From NCBI GenBank assembly GCA_025267735.1, contig CM046294.1, forward strand, positions 3,506,001-3,570,000: 64,000 nucleotides of DNA, read 5' to 3'. The DNA comes from Mactra quadrangularis. Its lineage: Eukaryota > Mollusca > Bivalvia > Venerida > Mactridae. The notes beneath the pieces are model-generated. The model worked only from the letters and a program-made list of their open reading frames with translations. It made no database searches and was not told the DNA's origin. The position numbers and the translations under genes were made by a program. Below are positions 34,601-47,347 of the stretch, one piece after another (the first letter of the stretch is position 1; every line of letters begins with the position of its first letter).

Positions 34601-37600
34601 CCCAGCTTCATTTTGTGTTACAAATAGTTTGGTAAAAAGTCATACTATCCCTTTAAAGTATGTCATGTTTCATTTCAGTAAGTTTCTGTTAAAGTTTAGA
34701 AACTAGCTTCACGAGAAGCTGTATTCAAAATGATTTTACAATGTTACCTGGTGCTTGCTTCTTAAGGTAAAACGCATTTGATGAAGATATTCTCTTGGTC
34801 AAATCAAATACAAATAAAAACTAGTCAACACTGACAAATGCTAAACAAGTTACTAAGTTTTCTGCTGAACTTTAGATTTTGACAGAAAGGACCTTTGCAA
34901 AGAAATAACCAGCTAAATTATTTTAGTATAATGACAAAATGTACATTTACCTTCAAACAGTGTTAAAAAGGTAGTTTGCTGGTGTTAAAAAACACAAGAA
35001 AACTTAGGAAAATTTTAAGAAATATACATATTGAGACTTGAAAAACCTTATCAACAGCTCTATGAGTCACAATATCTCGTACATGTATTAGATTTTGAGA
35101 ATTGACTGTCTAAGTACTTGGGTATTTGACTGGATGTGCCTTACAAGAATGCAATATAGCACTATTTAGAATCTTTTTGACTCTAATCTGTTGTTTAAGT
35201 ACACCTCATTGTTGAGCCATAAGCAGCTATAAGCTTGTGTAATGTTCTGGTCCTGTTTATTTGCTATATTCTACATTAAGTATCTCTGCCAAAACAACCT
35301 ATCAATATATAGAATGTTTTGGCACAATTCATGCCATTCCAATATACTTTTTAATGCATGCTATCTTTTTATAGAATGTTTTGGTACAATAAGTTTTAAA
35401 CAGAAATTAAAAATTTCATTTAACCAAAACCAGCTATGCGATTATAGCATGTTTTGGCATGAATGTATTACATATTTAGGTGCCTATTTTCAGAGCCAGA
35501 ACAATTTTAGCTATTTGTGACTATGGTAATAAAGATAATGCTAAAAAACATATATCATATTGTCAATGACATAAATATAAATAACTCCACTGCGTTAAAT
35601 TTTCAAAATATCATTTTTTTATCATTTGAAACAGAAAAATGTTCCTCCTGAAAAATTTCAAAATATGGACATAGCAGGTTCTGGCAATAACCCCTCGATG
35701 TGAACAAATATATGCCCTTCAGTTGACTACTCTTGCAGCTTCATCCTCTGCTAAAATAGTTACCATAAAACATAAAATGTCTGATGCATACTGTCTTTTT
35801 TCTGCATCATTGCCCATTTCTGAGGTCTAGAATGATCACCAAATTTTTTTTATATTTACAGAAATGAAAGATCTAATGTTAAAGGATGAAACTGGAGATA
35901 AAGATGAAGGAATATTAATATTAGAACAATCAATATCATCTGTGACTACTAGTAGAAGATCTTCTCTAACATCATTACAAGATAAAGGGCCAGGTAAGTA
36001 AATACGTACGGTAACAATCTTTCCCCTTAATGGAAAAATGTACCACCTTGAACACCATGGTACCTTTTTTGCATTAACAGAACAGAACATACACTTTATT
36101 TGCTCACACCAAGATACATGAGAACAAAATAATACAACATAGTTCAAATATTTACATAAATTACATGATATACAGACAAAAATACAAAAAATACATGCAT
36201 AAGGGGATGATTATTATCTTGATGGCATAATGCAACCCCCTCATAACTTTTTAAGCTTTTCAGGAGACACTTAAGTTGGACCGGGAATTATATATTTGAA
36301 TACTTTAAATGTCACCAAATTTGGAATGTTGAAAAACAATATTCAAATTTTCAACATAAAAAGTCTATTTCTTAAATTTTTTCCCACAAAGTTGGAATTT
36401 AATCCGTATTTTACGAAGCCTTTTTAAAGTTTTCTATTTTGTTTAACAGGATTCCAATTAAGGTAATTATAATAGTATATTTTGGATCATATTTATTTAT
36501 AAGGAATTCAAGGGGATTTGTTCATAATTTGAGAAAGCAAAATAATTTGTTGAAACAAAGTGTAAATAAAATGAAAGCTTGCATCTTTGTTATTTAGGTT
36601 TTATTGATTTTTTCTTTTTCAGCCTTGGGTTATGTTCATCTTTCTGTAGAATATCATTCAGCTAAATCAAGTTTGAAAATCAGAATATGGCAGCTGTCAG
36701 ATCTTCTCCTTCCACCTCGTAAGTTTTTCTCTAATATCCATTTACACTCTTGACAATTTCTTTTTTGATGACAATAGTATTTGACAGAAGAAACTTGGTC
36801 TATTGAATAAGACGTCAACGTGTTAATATAAAATTCAATATAATATTTTATACTTTTTTGAGTGTATAGTACACGTTAATGACATGTTATGAATGTACAA
36901 AAACCATAAATGAAGTTGATTTATTGATATAATTTTACATATTACTATTATGTCACTACATTATATAAAACATACAGTACCCACCTTAGTTTGGAAACAA
37001 CAGAAATTAACTACAATTTTTGAATCTGTATGATTATTTTTGCTCAATCATTATTTTTTATATGTTTAAATATGGTTTGTTATAATATGAAAACAAATTT
37101 CTTGAATGCAACACATTTATAAGATTCAGCATCAGTCATCATAAAGCTTTGAAAACCATGTTAATTATTTTCCATAACATAACTTTAATGTTATTTTTGA
37201 AGTACCAGTTATAATTATACAATAAGCAAAAAATAATGCAAATCTGCATTTCAAAATAAACAATTTCCAAACTTAATATAAAAGCTATTCAGTAGGCCTT
37301 TAATCTGAAAATGTCTCTAAACTTTTGGTGGGTACTGTATTTGTGTGTATTACAGGCTGGCAATCTCCGTAAACAGAGATCCTGTTCTACTCGCATTGTC
37401 GTACTGGATCTCTACTTAGTCAATGCAAGGTCACGTCGAGATGAACTTTGTGTCGACCAATCAATGTGTAGCTTTCATCTAGACGAAAACACTATTAATC
37501 ACATTTTGATTTCGTAATTTCTATTTTTAGACCAAGGTTTGCATGCAAATTTAACAGCGGTATTATTCACAGTCTGCGATTGGGTGGCTCATTTCAAATT

Positions 37601-39960
37601 GCGTAACGTAGAAGATGTAAACAAGTTACGTATCATAACAATTTCGTCATGAATATTATGATGAGAAAAGGTCACCTGAACGTGACCTTTGTTTGGAAAA
37701 GGCCAGATCTAAATTAGCGAGTATGCGAGCGGTAAAATTTTAGATCAGGTTTTAATCAGATTGACAGGCTGGAGACAGTCTATTACTAAATAAAGTCATA
37801 GTCATTCCTCTTATTCTATTTTCAGCCAATACATCTATGATACATTCAATTTATGTAAAGAGTTATTTACAACCTGATAAAAAGAGAGAAACTAAGAGGA
37901 AGACTGAAGAACACAAGGTCGATTCATCTGAAAGTCATATACATTTTAACTGGAGGCGTAAGAAAGAAGACAGCATCAAGTATGTTTTCAAACCATCCAA
38001 TTTTAAATTCAGTCGTTGTTTGGAATACTCAGGAATTACAACAGAACATGTGAAAGAGAAGTTCTTACAATTGGAAGTTTGCGTTACTCAGAGATACTCA
38101 CATCGTAGCTACTTGATCGGAATGATTCGAATGTCCTTGAAAACTGCAGTGAAAAAACTAGTAAAAGAGAAAATTCCACTCATACCCTGTATGAATCACA
38201 CCATTCCTTCTAATATGAAAGTGTATTGTGCCTCAGAACTAGATGTTATAAATAATTCAATTGGTGGTGATTACTTTTATAGCAGTCCAAATGTTAGAAT
38301 AGAGCTTCCAGATGACCTTGATGATGATTCTGTTAAAGCAGTTAGTAACCCAGATCTCCAACCAAATCAGAGTCCCTCTTCATCAGTGGAGGTAGATATG
38401 GCCCAATATGGTGGAAATATTCCAAATGTACCTAGACTTGATTTAAGTAGTGCAGTTTTAGATGAAAGTGGATATTCTAGTGAAATCCATGTATCAATGC
38501 CTAATGAATTAGAAAGTCCAGACTCCGACAGCTCTAAGAATAGTTCATTGTTTTCTTCTAAGTATGAACTACCCTCTAATAATAATGTGATTGATTCTAA
38601 AAAAGGAAAGGCTATTCACGTGTTAGAAAATATTGAAGAACATCAATTACCTCAAAATAAGAAACAATCAAGTAATAGTAAAGAAACTGCTATTGAATTG
38701 ACTGATTCTGATGATAACAATTTGCAAGCTGTTACTGTTGAAGATATTTCTCAAGGTAGGCCCAAATCAGTTGATAAGGGTAAGAAAAATAAAAGTTCTG
38801 ATGAAGATACCACTTCACGACCTGACACCCCTACTTGGGATTATTATGACATTCCTACTGAAGTTGTCACACAAGAAGTGGTTGAGTCCACTACACCTTG
38901 GAAGAAGGGTGCAGCTCCTGTAATCTTACCTATGCAAACAACTATGGAAGTGCCTGGCAATTTGGAATCTCCCACTATCTCTCATAAGAAAGAAAGGTCG
39001 ATAAGACGGTCCAAAAAGAAAAACCAGGCACCAGTTCCTGGTAAAGCTGTACCACTGGTACCCGACATTGTGATAACTAATGCTGAACATGATTTAGGTA
39101 GAACAAAACTACCTAAAGACAGGTTCAAGAACGAAAGTGTGAACATTGATATTCCTGCATCTAGTAAACATGTTGATAAAGAGGAAGGCAAACACATTGA
39201 TTATGATCTTGAAAGAGGTGCTAGACCTAAAATTAAATCAGGACTTAAAAAATTAGAAAGAGCCTCATTTGTTAATGTTGGTAATATGATTGGAAAAACT
39301 GGTAGTGAAAAATCAAATGATATTAAGGCTGGTAATGTTGTATCAAGCATTGCAGAAAAGGAGGAGAAAGGAGTAAAAACTAAACCAAAGTTAAGAAAAT
39401 TGAGAAAAGTGACTGACAGTAATATAGAAGTCAAAGATATTTTCTCTGATGACAGGAATAGTGTTAAATCCCCTAAAAATAAATCTTCCAGTAACAAAAT
39501 TACTTCCAGTGGCTTGGATATACCTCTTTCTACTTTTTCAATCCCTGGCAAAGCACAATCACTGACTGCTCAAACAAAATCAACTTCATTGACTATAGAA
39601 AAGGGCAAAGTTGTTAAGAGCGATCTCTCAGGTCAAACCTCAGCTGAGTCAAGTCCATCTGTTTTAGTTGACATGGATAAGCTTGTGTTTTCAGCATCTG
39701 GTGCTCATGTGATAGAACTTCTTGAAGATGATATCAGCATAACTGAACTACCAGGAGATGAGGCTCTGTTTACAGATCGATCGGAAGCTTCAATGTCAGA
39801 TTTCACTGACCTGGAGTATGGTGAGAGCAGCTATCATCTACCTGAGAGAGTGTCACCTACTAAATACATGATACCAGTACAGGTATATGATGTTGATGAT
39901 ACAAGTTGTGATGAATCTGTATCTTATGATAATTCTAATCTGCCTGTTACTGAATTATAA
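31688..39960 (+). CDS. Ankyrin-repeat / C2-domain protein with long disordered tail, complete, 5 coding exons
   Basis: Coding exons 31688-31880, 32275-32460, 35862-35993, 36623-36718 and 37826-39960 join in phase (GT-AG throughout) into 913 codons. Residues ~12-125 carry about three ankyrin repeats (TKLHEAVRYGDIDEVKVAL, WNALHEASFNGEKEILKLLL, TATHYAAIQGHVECLQMLL) and a degenerate fourth. Residues ~171-325 read as a synaptotagmin-type C2 domain: GYVHLSVEYHSAKSSLKI, IYVKSYLQPDKKRETKRK, then FKFSRCLEY and LEVCVTQRYSHRSYLIG. Aspartates expected in the calcium-binding loops are not evident, so calcium-independent membrane or protein binding is my inference. Residues ~330-913 are Ser/Lys/Asp/Glu-rich low complexity, probably disordered. 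The protein ends VTEL, which fits a class I PDZ ligand. ATG 31688 was chosen because its frame is closed by an upstream TAA in the same exon. A 5' non-coding exon probably lies at 30187-30235. Function and named orthologue are unknown to me. Confidence 0.9.
32495..32645 (-). mobile_element. SINE family S2 fragment, cut by a 3-kb DNA element
   Basis: Carries the S2 tail and body (CATCTAACCTAGCTTTCCAA ... GGAGAAAATTGAC) and then stops at the left border of the 3-kb inverted-repeat element. The head portion is missing. Confidence 0.65.
32652..35700. mobile_element. 3-kb inverted-repeat element with hairpin-type subterminal repeats
   Basis: About 55-bp terminal inverted repeats: GTCGAGGGGTTACTGCCAGA on the left; on the right, as reverse complement, CATCGAGGGGTTATTGCCAG. 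Inside each end lie several units of the form TTTTGGCA / GCTAT...ATAGC / TGCCAAAA (for example 32901-32940, 32972-33016, 33050-33077, 33107-33150, 35287-35325, 35427-35460). I recognise no coding frame in the interior. It fills almost all of the intron 32461-35861. Confidence 0.8.
36065..36150 (-). repeat. (TTCTG)n-tailed repeat end, possibly a LINE 3' remnant
   Basis: On the minus strand TGAGCAAATAAAGTGTATG runs into TTCTGTTCTG. Similar TTCTG tracts occur at 2835-2862, 7793-7808, 41504-41516 and 56157-56170. A microsatellite-tailed LINE family is likely but unproven. Confidence 0.4.
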
Positions 39961-40146
39961 ATGTACATTTATACATGAGTTTTATATCCAGACATGGGGA
40001 GCTCAATATATGGTTTATTGAGATTAGCATTCTCTAATATCCCATAATACTCATTATACTAAATTTATTTACAAGGGCTAGGGGCATTGTTTATACAAGA
40101 GGGCTGATTATTGACCCCAGTCCTCCTCTGTGATGTATTACTTCTG

Positions 40147-40152
40147 AATAAA
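40147..40152 (+). promoter_or_regulatory. Candidate poly(A) signal of the ankyrin/C2 gene
   Basis: First AATAAA after the stop codon, giving a 3' UTR of about 200 nt. Further AATAAA copies follow (for example at about 40365), so the true end may be later. Confidence 0.35.
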
Positions 40153-41950
40153 ATTTAGACATCACTTAAATATTTTTTTACGACTTGCCAGATTTTGCGA
40201 GCTTAGTGCAATGTGGTCGTAACTCAGTTTTAAAAAGCCTGTGATTTGTTTTCTTAATTCAGTATAGAGCAACTATCAACTATCTTAAAAATGAGTAATT
40301 TTCAGCAGCTCAAATCCATTTTTACTAGTCTTTCGATCAGTTCTGGCTAGATTATTAAGATGATGAATAAAATAGGATTGATGCACAATGTTTTTGTTCA
40401 CTTTAACTCGTACATTCAGAAAGAGACATAAATATTCTATTTGTGATAAACTTGATTTATGACTATTTATGACTGCACAGAACTACCGTGTCTCATTAAG
40501 ATATTTAAGTTCAGAGATAGTGTGTTCTTTTATGCTGGCTTCTTGGCTTATGTCAAGACAATCCACAAAACATGATTGCTGACTCTGGTTTAAGTGTACA
40601 TTTGTAATTGATAATTTACTTTCTAAACTTCTAATCATTGGCACTGGGTCATCTTAATTGAATTTTTAGGCTTTTGTGTCATATTTTTGTCAGTCAATCA
40701 TTCTCAAACCTAGAAGTTAACAAGACCTCTATGTGTGAGATTGCTTGTAAATGTGCTAATGCCATTATATGTGCCTTTAACTGTCCAATTTTCCATACAA
40801 TTGTATGTCGCAGCAAATTTGTTTGTCTAACTCTAGATGTTATATTCATATAAATTTTACTAATTTACATGTCCGTTGATCGGAATATTTATTGTTGTAC
40901 TATTTATAATCATGTAACTATGACTTTTTAGAAGAAATTATAAATGTTATATTTCTATAGTAGATTTTATTCAATATACATTATGCAATAACTATTGTTC
41001 TTGACTTTGTTCTCTGTATAGTTTTGACTTTTGCTCTACGGTAACTAATATTTTGTGTATTAACTTTTTTGTGTTTCTAATTTTTACACAGCTTTTTTTA
41101 TTGTTTAATGTATAAAAAACCTTTGTGATTCTAATTTTTTGCGTTATACATGCACAATGTTTATTAAAATTGTATAATTAATGCCTATAGTGATTCAATT
41201 TTTGAAGATTTTTTATATTTATTTATATTAGGTAGTTTAGTAAGAAATTAGGTAAATTTAGAGATTATATATTCTTACAAAAAGTCTAAAACATTTGATC
41301 TCCTTTGCCACTAGTAGACCTGAAGACAACCAAGTTGTTATTTTTCTGAATTATTTTACATCCACAAAAAAGAGCTTTGCTTTTAATGATAATGTTTCTG
41401 AAAGTGTCAAAAGTGGCAGCTACTTTATCTCTAATTTTCTGGGGGCATTTTAAAGATTTTTTTTTTCGGAATGTAATTCTGTTATAATTATCGCTGTGAT
41501 GAACAGAACAGAACAGCTCATATACTTCTGACTGTTTACAGATACTAAAATTATGGATATATATAACGAAATTAATGTTTGTGTGAATAAAATTATATAG
41601 TGCATATAGGGTATTTTGTAAAAGCAATAGAATGCATCTAAATTAATAAGGATTGATCAAATGCTTAAGTCATTTTAGTTCTAAATTATTTAAATTAGCT
41701 GTTTTAGATAGTTGAATCATAAGTTTCATTGAATATTAAATGTATTATTAATAGCTATGAAATTTATAACATCGTGTATTGATAATTTATTTATTATTAC
41801 TTTGTAACAGAAAATGTAAATTAACCTTTATTTTTCTTGATTATTTTTTAAATTCAAATTTAACTTATTTAATAACCATTAGGTAGAATAGTGGAATTCA
41901 AATTATGTTCTTTGATTCCAATGCTTCACGTTATTGTATACTTTACCAGC

Positions 41951-42377
41951 TAGGGCTGTCACCATATACCGGTATATTGTAATACGAAGCTGCGGCAATA
42001 CGTACAGCTGACAATTTTAACGTTCCAGTATTTGGCATTTTTTATATACATTTATAATACTTTTCATTTCACTGGAAAATTCTTCTCTTTGCGAAATAAA
42101 AGTTGCAAAAGGTCAGTTTTTCCATTGTTCATTCAATTTAACCTTAAGTTACTAAAATGTAACCGATTTGTGCACGTCACAATCCTAAATGACCGTAAAT
42201 ATTTAAAGAGGCTAGATTCTATCAGTAGCTGCATGTAAAATTTGCATTGTTTCTGTTAAATACAGTGGTGGCAGAGAGAACCTAAAAGCCCACAATATAT
42301 CATGGTATGTATCGCAATACAATGCCAGCCAATCGCAGTATATTGCGATACACTTATGGCGTATGGTGACAGCCCTA
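41951..42377. mobile_element. hAT-type MITE (TAGGGCTGTC family), 8-bp target duplication
   Basis: Ends TAGGGCTGTC and GACAGCCCTA, with perfect TTACCAGC duplications at 41943-41950 and 42378-42385. Same family as 5536-5997 without the internal duplication. Eight-base duplications identify the hAT superfamily. Confidence 0.92.
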
Positions 42378-42669
42378 TTACCAGCTATTACTCTTAGGGT
42401 TCTTTCCAAGTCATAGTATACCCAAAGAACACATTGTAGGACAAAACATCATGTTTTCACTGGTGATTGCTTCAGCGCAATCAATATTATAGTACAGTTA
42501 ATTACCATAATTCAAAATGTCTTTGGAACGACTTTTAATTCCGAAAAATCATGTTTTAAAAAATCATAATTCAACTGTATTTGTCTGTGATATTTGTTAC
42601 ACAAGTTGGATATGGCTTTTGGTACCTAATAACCATGGGCTTAGTCCATGAGTATATCATCATGGCTCA

Positions 42670-43025
42670 AATTTAATAAAGAATTGGACTTGCAAATTTT
42701 TGCAAGTTGATTTCATTACAACTTGCTTAAAATGAAAATCACTTGCATTTCTTCTCCAAATTTTAATAGCATACTCGAAACAAATACAAAAACAACTTAG
42801 CACTACATCTTACAATAGTTAACATGTCCTTACTGTAAATTTTTAAGTAATAATATTGATCTACAAGGCCATTTCAATGCTGATTTGAGTCTCATTAGTT
42901 TTGAAAGAAATATTTTTGCGGCGATTTTCAACTTGCAAAAATTTGTGAGTTATTATAAAAATTACTCGCAATTTTCAAAATCCACTTGCATTTTGTGAGT
43001 ATGGGAGCTAAGATTGGAGCCCTTA
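42670..43025. repeat. A+T-rich inverted repeat (ACTTGCAAATTTTTGCAAGT)
   Basis: The left part has ACTTGCAAATTTTTGCAAGT, itself a palindrome. The right part carries AACTTGCAAAAATTTGTGAG and CACTTGCATTTTGTGAGTAT. Possibly an old MITE in the 3' region of the ankyrin/C2 gene. Confidence 0.4.
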
Positions 43026-45654
43026 TAAAATGATATATAATTTCATTAACGCATTGTGTTTCATTCGACATGATTTTGATATTACTGCAGAATTAATCTA
43101 TTAAGTGGTGTGTCAGTTTATTTAGCCTTGTAAAAATATTTTGAAAACAAAAATGACTTTTTGATCGGTATTCATATACAGCATTTAAATTTTAATCCAT
43201 CATTTTTTTATTTCATTTTGGAAATGAGATATTTTAAATTCTGATTTATTTTCTTTATAAATCTGGTAATAAATATTATAAAACACAATTTCAGACTTCT
43301 ATTTTCTGACATAATTTATATGATTTTCTATTTTTTCTCAGAGTTCACCTGTAGTCAAAAAGAGGAATCCATTATTTATGGTAAAACATGTGTAAAATAA
43401 TGATTTGTAATAATGTTTGTCTGTTTGTTTGATTATGTATGTGTTACTGTGCAATATACTGGTAATATTTTATAAAGACTAAATTGAACTATACTTAACT
43501 AAACTTCTAAGTACCCTGATTTCAATGTTGTTAGAAATTTTTATTTTTCAACATTTTTGTCCGATTGTTGAAAAAATGAAAATATGTATAGGACTATACT
43601 GTCATCTGCTTGTATGGTTTTCATGCTTCTAAATTGATGCAAAATTGATTTTGTTGTGCCTGTGCTGAAAAGCGGAAATGAGCACATGCTTCTCGTGCAA
43701 AAATCCCATGTGGACAGCTGTGGCGAAAATCATAGTGGTTGCTTTGCATAACGAAAAATCAAGAAATGGCTTGAATGTAGCTTTAAGAAAGAGAAATTGC
43801 TATATGTCTTCAAAGCGGTGTGTCACCTACAGGATAAGATGCTAATTCTCTGTTCAATCATAGAGCAATTAGAAATCTTCCCATATAAATGCATGCATGA
43901 CAAAAGCGGTTTTGCATTGATAAAGTAGCATAAAACCATCCAAGCAGACGACAGAATGGTTCTATACAGATTTCTGTTATCGATTGGACATAAATGTTGA
44001 AAAATAAACATTTCCTTCTGTATTGAAATTGGGATACTTATAAGTTTTTTTGTTAAGTATATTACAATGGGTGCAAAGTATATTTCAACAGATTATCATA
44101 GCACTTTAAGAATGAACACGTTTTATGGTTAAATAAGTTAAAATGCAGTTTTAAGTACATCCATATACATGCAATTTTGTAGGATAACCCCTGATTATTG
44201 AAAACACCATCAGGCAGGTGGTCCTTCACAGTAGATCCTCTCAGTTTTAAAAAGGCATTTTACTTTAAAAAACGATTTTTGAAGGACTGAGAGATAAGTT
44301 ACGAAGGAAATTCATATATTGTATATTAATAATGTCGCAAGGTATAAAATTGTTTCCAATAATGTATTTTGTATTATATTCTCATATTCTATGCATTTAC
44401 TAACTTGCCATGTTTTTATGTTTATACATCGAGCTGTTTTTTCCTCTGCATTTTTACAATCCATTTTTTCTTTAACTTTTATATTGGCAAAAATTTGTTG
44501 CATTTCCATTTATGTTAAGTTTATGTTGTACTTATCTCTTATTGCACTTGGTAATGAGTTCAATGCCAATTTGCATTTTGTAGACTTATTAATTATTTTT
44601 AATCATAGTATTGAAATACAGAAAGACTTTCGTGCACATTGAAACCTAACAAATCCATACTAATGATTACTCCTTACACATTAGATTCAAGTACAAAATT
44701 TATCGAGCAAGCAAAAAATGCGGGCGTAATGTTTATTCTACCCTGTATTACTGGCAAATACTACTGCTTAGTGTATTTACAAGATTTGACTCTACCCATC
44801 AATATATGTAAACACCTGTCAATGATCATTGAAACAAAAACGTGTCAGTTGATTGACGGAACTACTTTTATTGCCTAGAAACTACCTGCATAGTAAATCA
44901 GAGACACATGTATCACTTTGCAGGTTAAACTGGTCAGGCATTTTCAGCGTCGATAGTTTTGTTTTGTGGTATAACTTAAGCCTTTTGGGGAAATTGCTGA
45001 AAGTCTAAAAATTGTGCAGTATCTGTGTATCTTCCAATAAGTCAAACTCTTACTTGGGACTTTAAGACTTTGATGTGTCCACCGACATGAATATTGATAA
45101 AAGAATAATTAAAAGTTTATAAAATCTTAATGGAAGTAAGGATAAAACAGGGGAGGTATAATCTATGGGAAGAAATGTACAATATGGTAGACAGTCAGAC
45201 TAAACTTGGTCTTAGTAGGTTGACAACATCGGGTGGGGTAGATTATTCCAGTGTAGTATGTGTACTAAAGTATTCGGCCATGGTTTGATTAATTTAAAAT
45301 TACTCTAAATTACTTTAGTGCTTTATCTTTGAAATGCAAGGTAAATTAATTTTCCATCATGGAGTAAGCTTGCTTTGCTATGTTTTTTTGAAATAATGAT
45401 TAACTATTTTCTTATTTTGTGACTTATCTGCTTTTAAATATTTTGACAATGAGAGTAAAATAAAATAATTTACAAGATTGCAGTGTTTGTCAACCTGTAA
45501 ATATGTGTCCTGCATACTGCAGTTTTATTTCTGCTGTGATATGTTGCTTAAAGCTTAGCTATAAATCAAGATCAATTAATTAATTAATTCTTGAATCAAT
45601 CATTTTGTGATTTCTATATAACCTGTCTCCAGATTGGTTTAATAATCATTAGCC

Positions 45655-45970
45655 GGATTTTTTAACGAAAAAATTTGGCTAATAGTTTGGCGAAACACGG
45701 GCGGGTGGGCGAAACACGGGCGGGTGGGCTTTCGGTCAGTTGTCTGGTGTCTTTAACAATTGCATTAAAGATTTTCTTTACCATATATTTATGCCATTTA
45801 TTGTCAGATCTTTATGAAACTTCATACAATGATGATGAACAGAATTAGAAAATAACTGCAACTCTACCTGCCTTTATTATGGATTATTTCCCTTAGTAAT
45901 TTTTGCGTTAAAGTTTTTAAATCCAGCTTTAATGTGGTTTCCACATTATATTTCTTGTTAATTGTTATAT
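45655..45970. repeat. Dispersed repeat with a duplicated CpG-rich head
   Basis: Inverted match to 14485-14720. This copy also keeps a head with a tandemly repeated 22-bp unit (GGCGAAACACGGGCGGGTGG) at about 45690-45730. Confidence 0.55.
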
Positions 45971-46299
45971 TAGTTATTTATTAATTGCATTTATGCCTTG
46001 TGAGAAGTGGTTCATTAATTGCTAGCACCATTCGCTTTACTGTAGATATCATTCACTTGCTATTTGGCTTCAAACACATTTTGATATTGAGTTGTAAAGC
46101 ACATTTCAAATGATAAACATATTTAAAACTGATTTTTGAAATGAAAAAGAGTGGTAAATTAATGCAAAGTAGACAAACACATGTTAAATTAAGTTGTGTA
46201 CTGGCACTGACACTTTAAATTTTCTTGCCATGAATATGTCTCTGAGATTAGTATCAGTCTACATGTTCATATTTATATCTATAGTAAAGTTCCACTATA

Positions 46300-46519
46300 A
46301 GGCCACAAAAACTTGATCATGTATTCTACGGATTCACTCGCAATTTTGATGATTTTACCCCCAAGAAAATACTTTTATTTCCTCGCTCGCTTCTTTAAAT
46401 TTTGTTCAAACCACTATACATGTATAAAGCAACTAAATTAAGATTTTTTTTCTTTGCTTGCTTGCCACATTATTTTCCAGAAAAATCCATAGAACACATG
46501 ATCAATTTGTTGTGGCCTA
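46300..46519. mobile_element. MITE family 'AGGCCACAACAA', complete copy
   Basis: AAGGCCACAAAAACTTGATC to GATCAATTTGTTGTGGCCTA with the usual T-rich centre. Fourth copy in the window. Confidence 0.78.
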
Positions 46520-46728
46520 GATATCATCATTCTTCATTGCAGAATAGACATATTGATATATAATTATAGATATATTGGAATCTTCATCTTATCAAAATGA
46601 GCATTTAGGACTTACAAATTACAACTAAGCTAAATAAAGGTATTTATGGATGTATTGATCCAGTAATTGTAAATCTATTGTACAAATCTACTTTAGCTAC
46701 AATGTGAAACAATTTCTTACTACTTAAA

Positions 46729-47079
46729 TAATGCCTCATTCCCATAAAATTGTGTCTTGTTGCGGACCCGTACTTGCAGACAACTGTTGGCCGTGGGAAG
46801 CCGTGCATATTAAGTTGACGGTACACACATGGCACAAAACAACACACCCGTACAGAGCCATAGCTGGGAGAGATGCAAGTTTAATCCATACTCGGCCACG
46901 ATGTTGTTCTCGATTTGACTTTGAAACTGATACATGTATCCTGGGCTCATCTCCCAGACCTTGGTAAAAACAGTCCATACGGGTATGCAAGTGTTTGTAC
47001 AGGTCCTTGCAGAGCTTGATTGCATGGTGCCCGTAAGGTGCCCTCAATTCTATTTTATGTTTATGGGACTGTAGCATTA
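46729..47079. mobile_element. MITE family 'TCCCATAAA', copy 2 (both termini present)
   Basis: The left end TAATGCCTCATTCCCATAAA pairs with the reverse complement of the right end, TAATGCTACAGTCCCATAAA. That gives 20-bp inverted repeats around a ~310-bp CpG-rich body without coding capacity. This is the most complete of the three copies and the reference for the family. Confidence 0.8.
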
Positions 47080-47347
47080 CTCACTCTTAGGTCCATTTGT
47101 GGCCCCCTGTACTGAGCTGTAAGGATAAAGTTCCTTGTTCAAGGAAACAACAAGGTGGGTCTTAGATATGATTTCAACAAAAATAAATTTGGCTTTGATT
47201 ATAGTTTCAACACTGTCATGCTGGAAAGTTTGAATTAACAAACTAAATACCAATATTTATGTGTTAGTGACTTCTTATTTTAAAGTCTACTTATAGTACC
47301 GGTAACTCTGCAGATATTGGTTAATGGACAATTTGATTACCGGTATA

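Noticed and set aside
35836..36147. 103-codon minus-strand frame
   Set aside because: Antisense to the exon at 35862-35993 plus a repeat tail; no domain.
37354..37520. Extra exon of the ankyrin/C2 gene behind TGTATTACAG
   Set aside because: Joined in phase to the preceding exon it stops within five codons; direct joining of the flanking exons restores a continuous C2 domain.
39201..39551. 116-codon minus-strand frame
   Set aside because: Antisense shadow of the disordered tail of the ankyrin/C2 protein.
44319..44878. Two overlapping plus-strand frames (107 and 79 codons)
   Set aside because: No recognisable motif, hydrophobic low-complexity composition, no splice context; consistent with chance in A+T-rich DNA.
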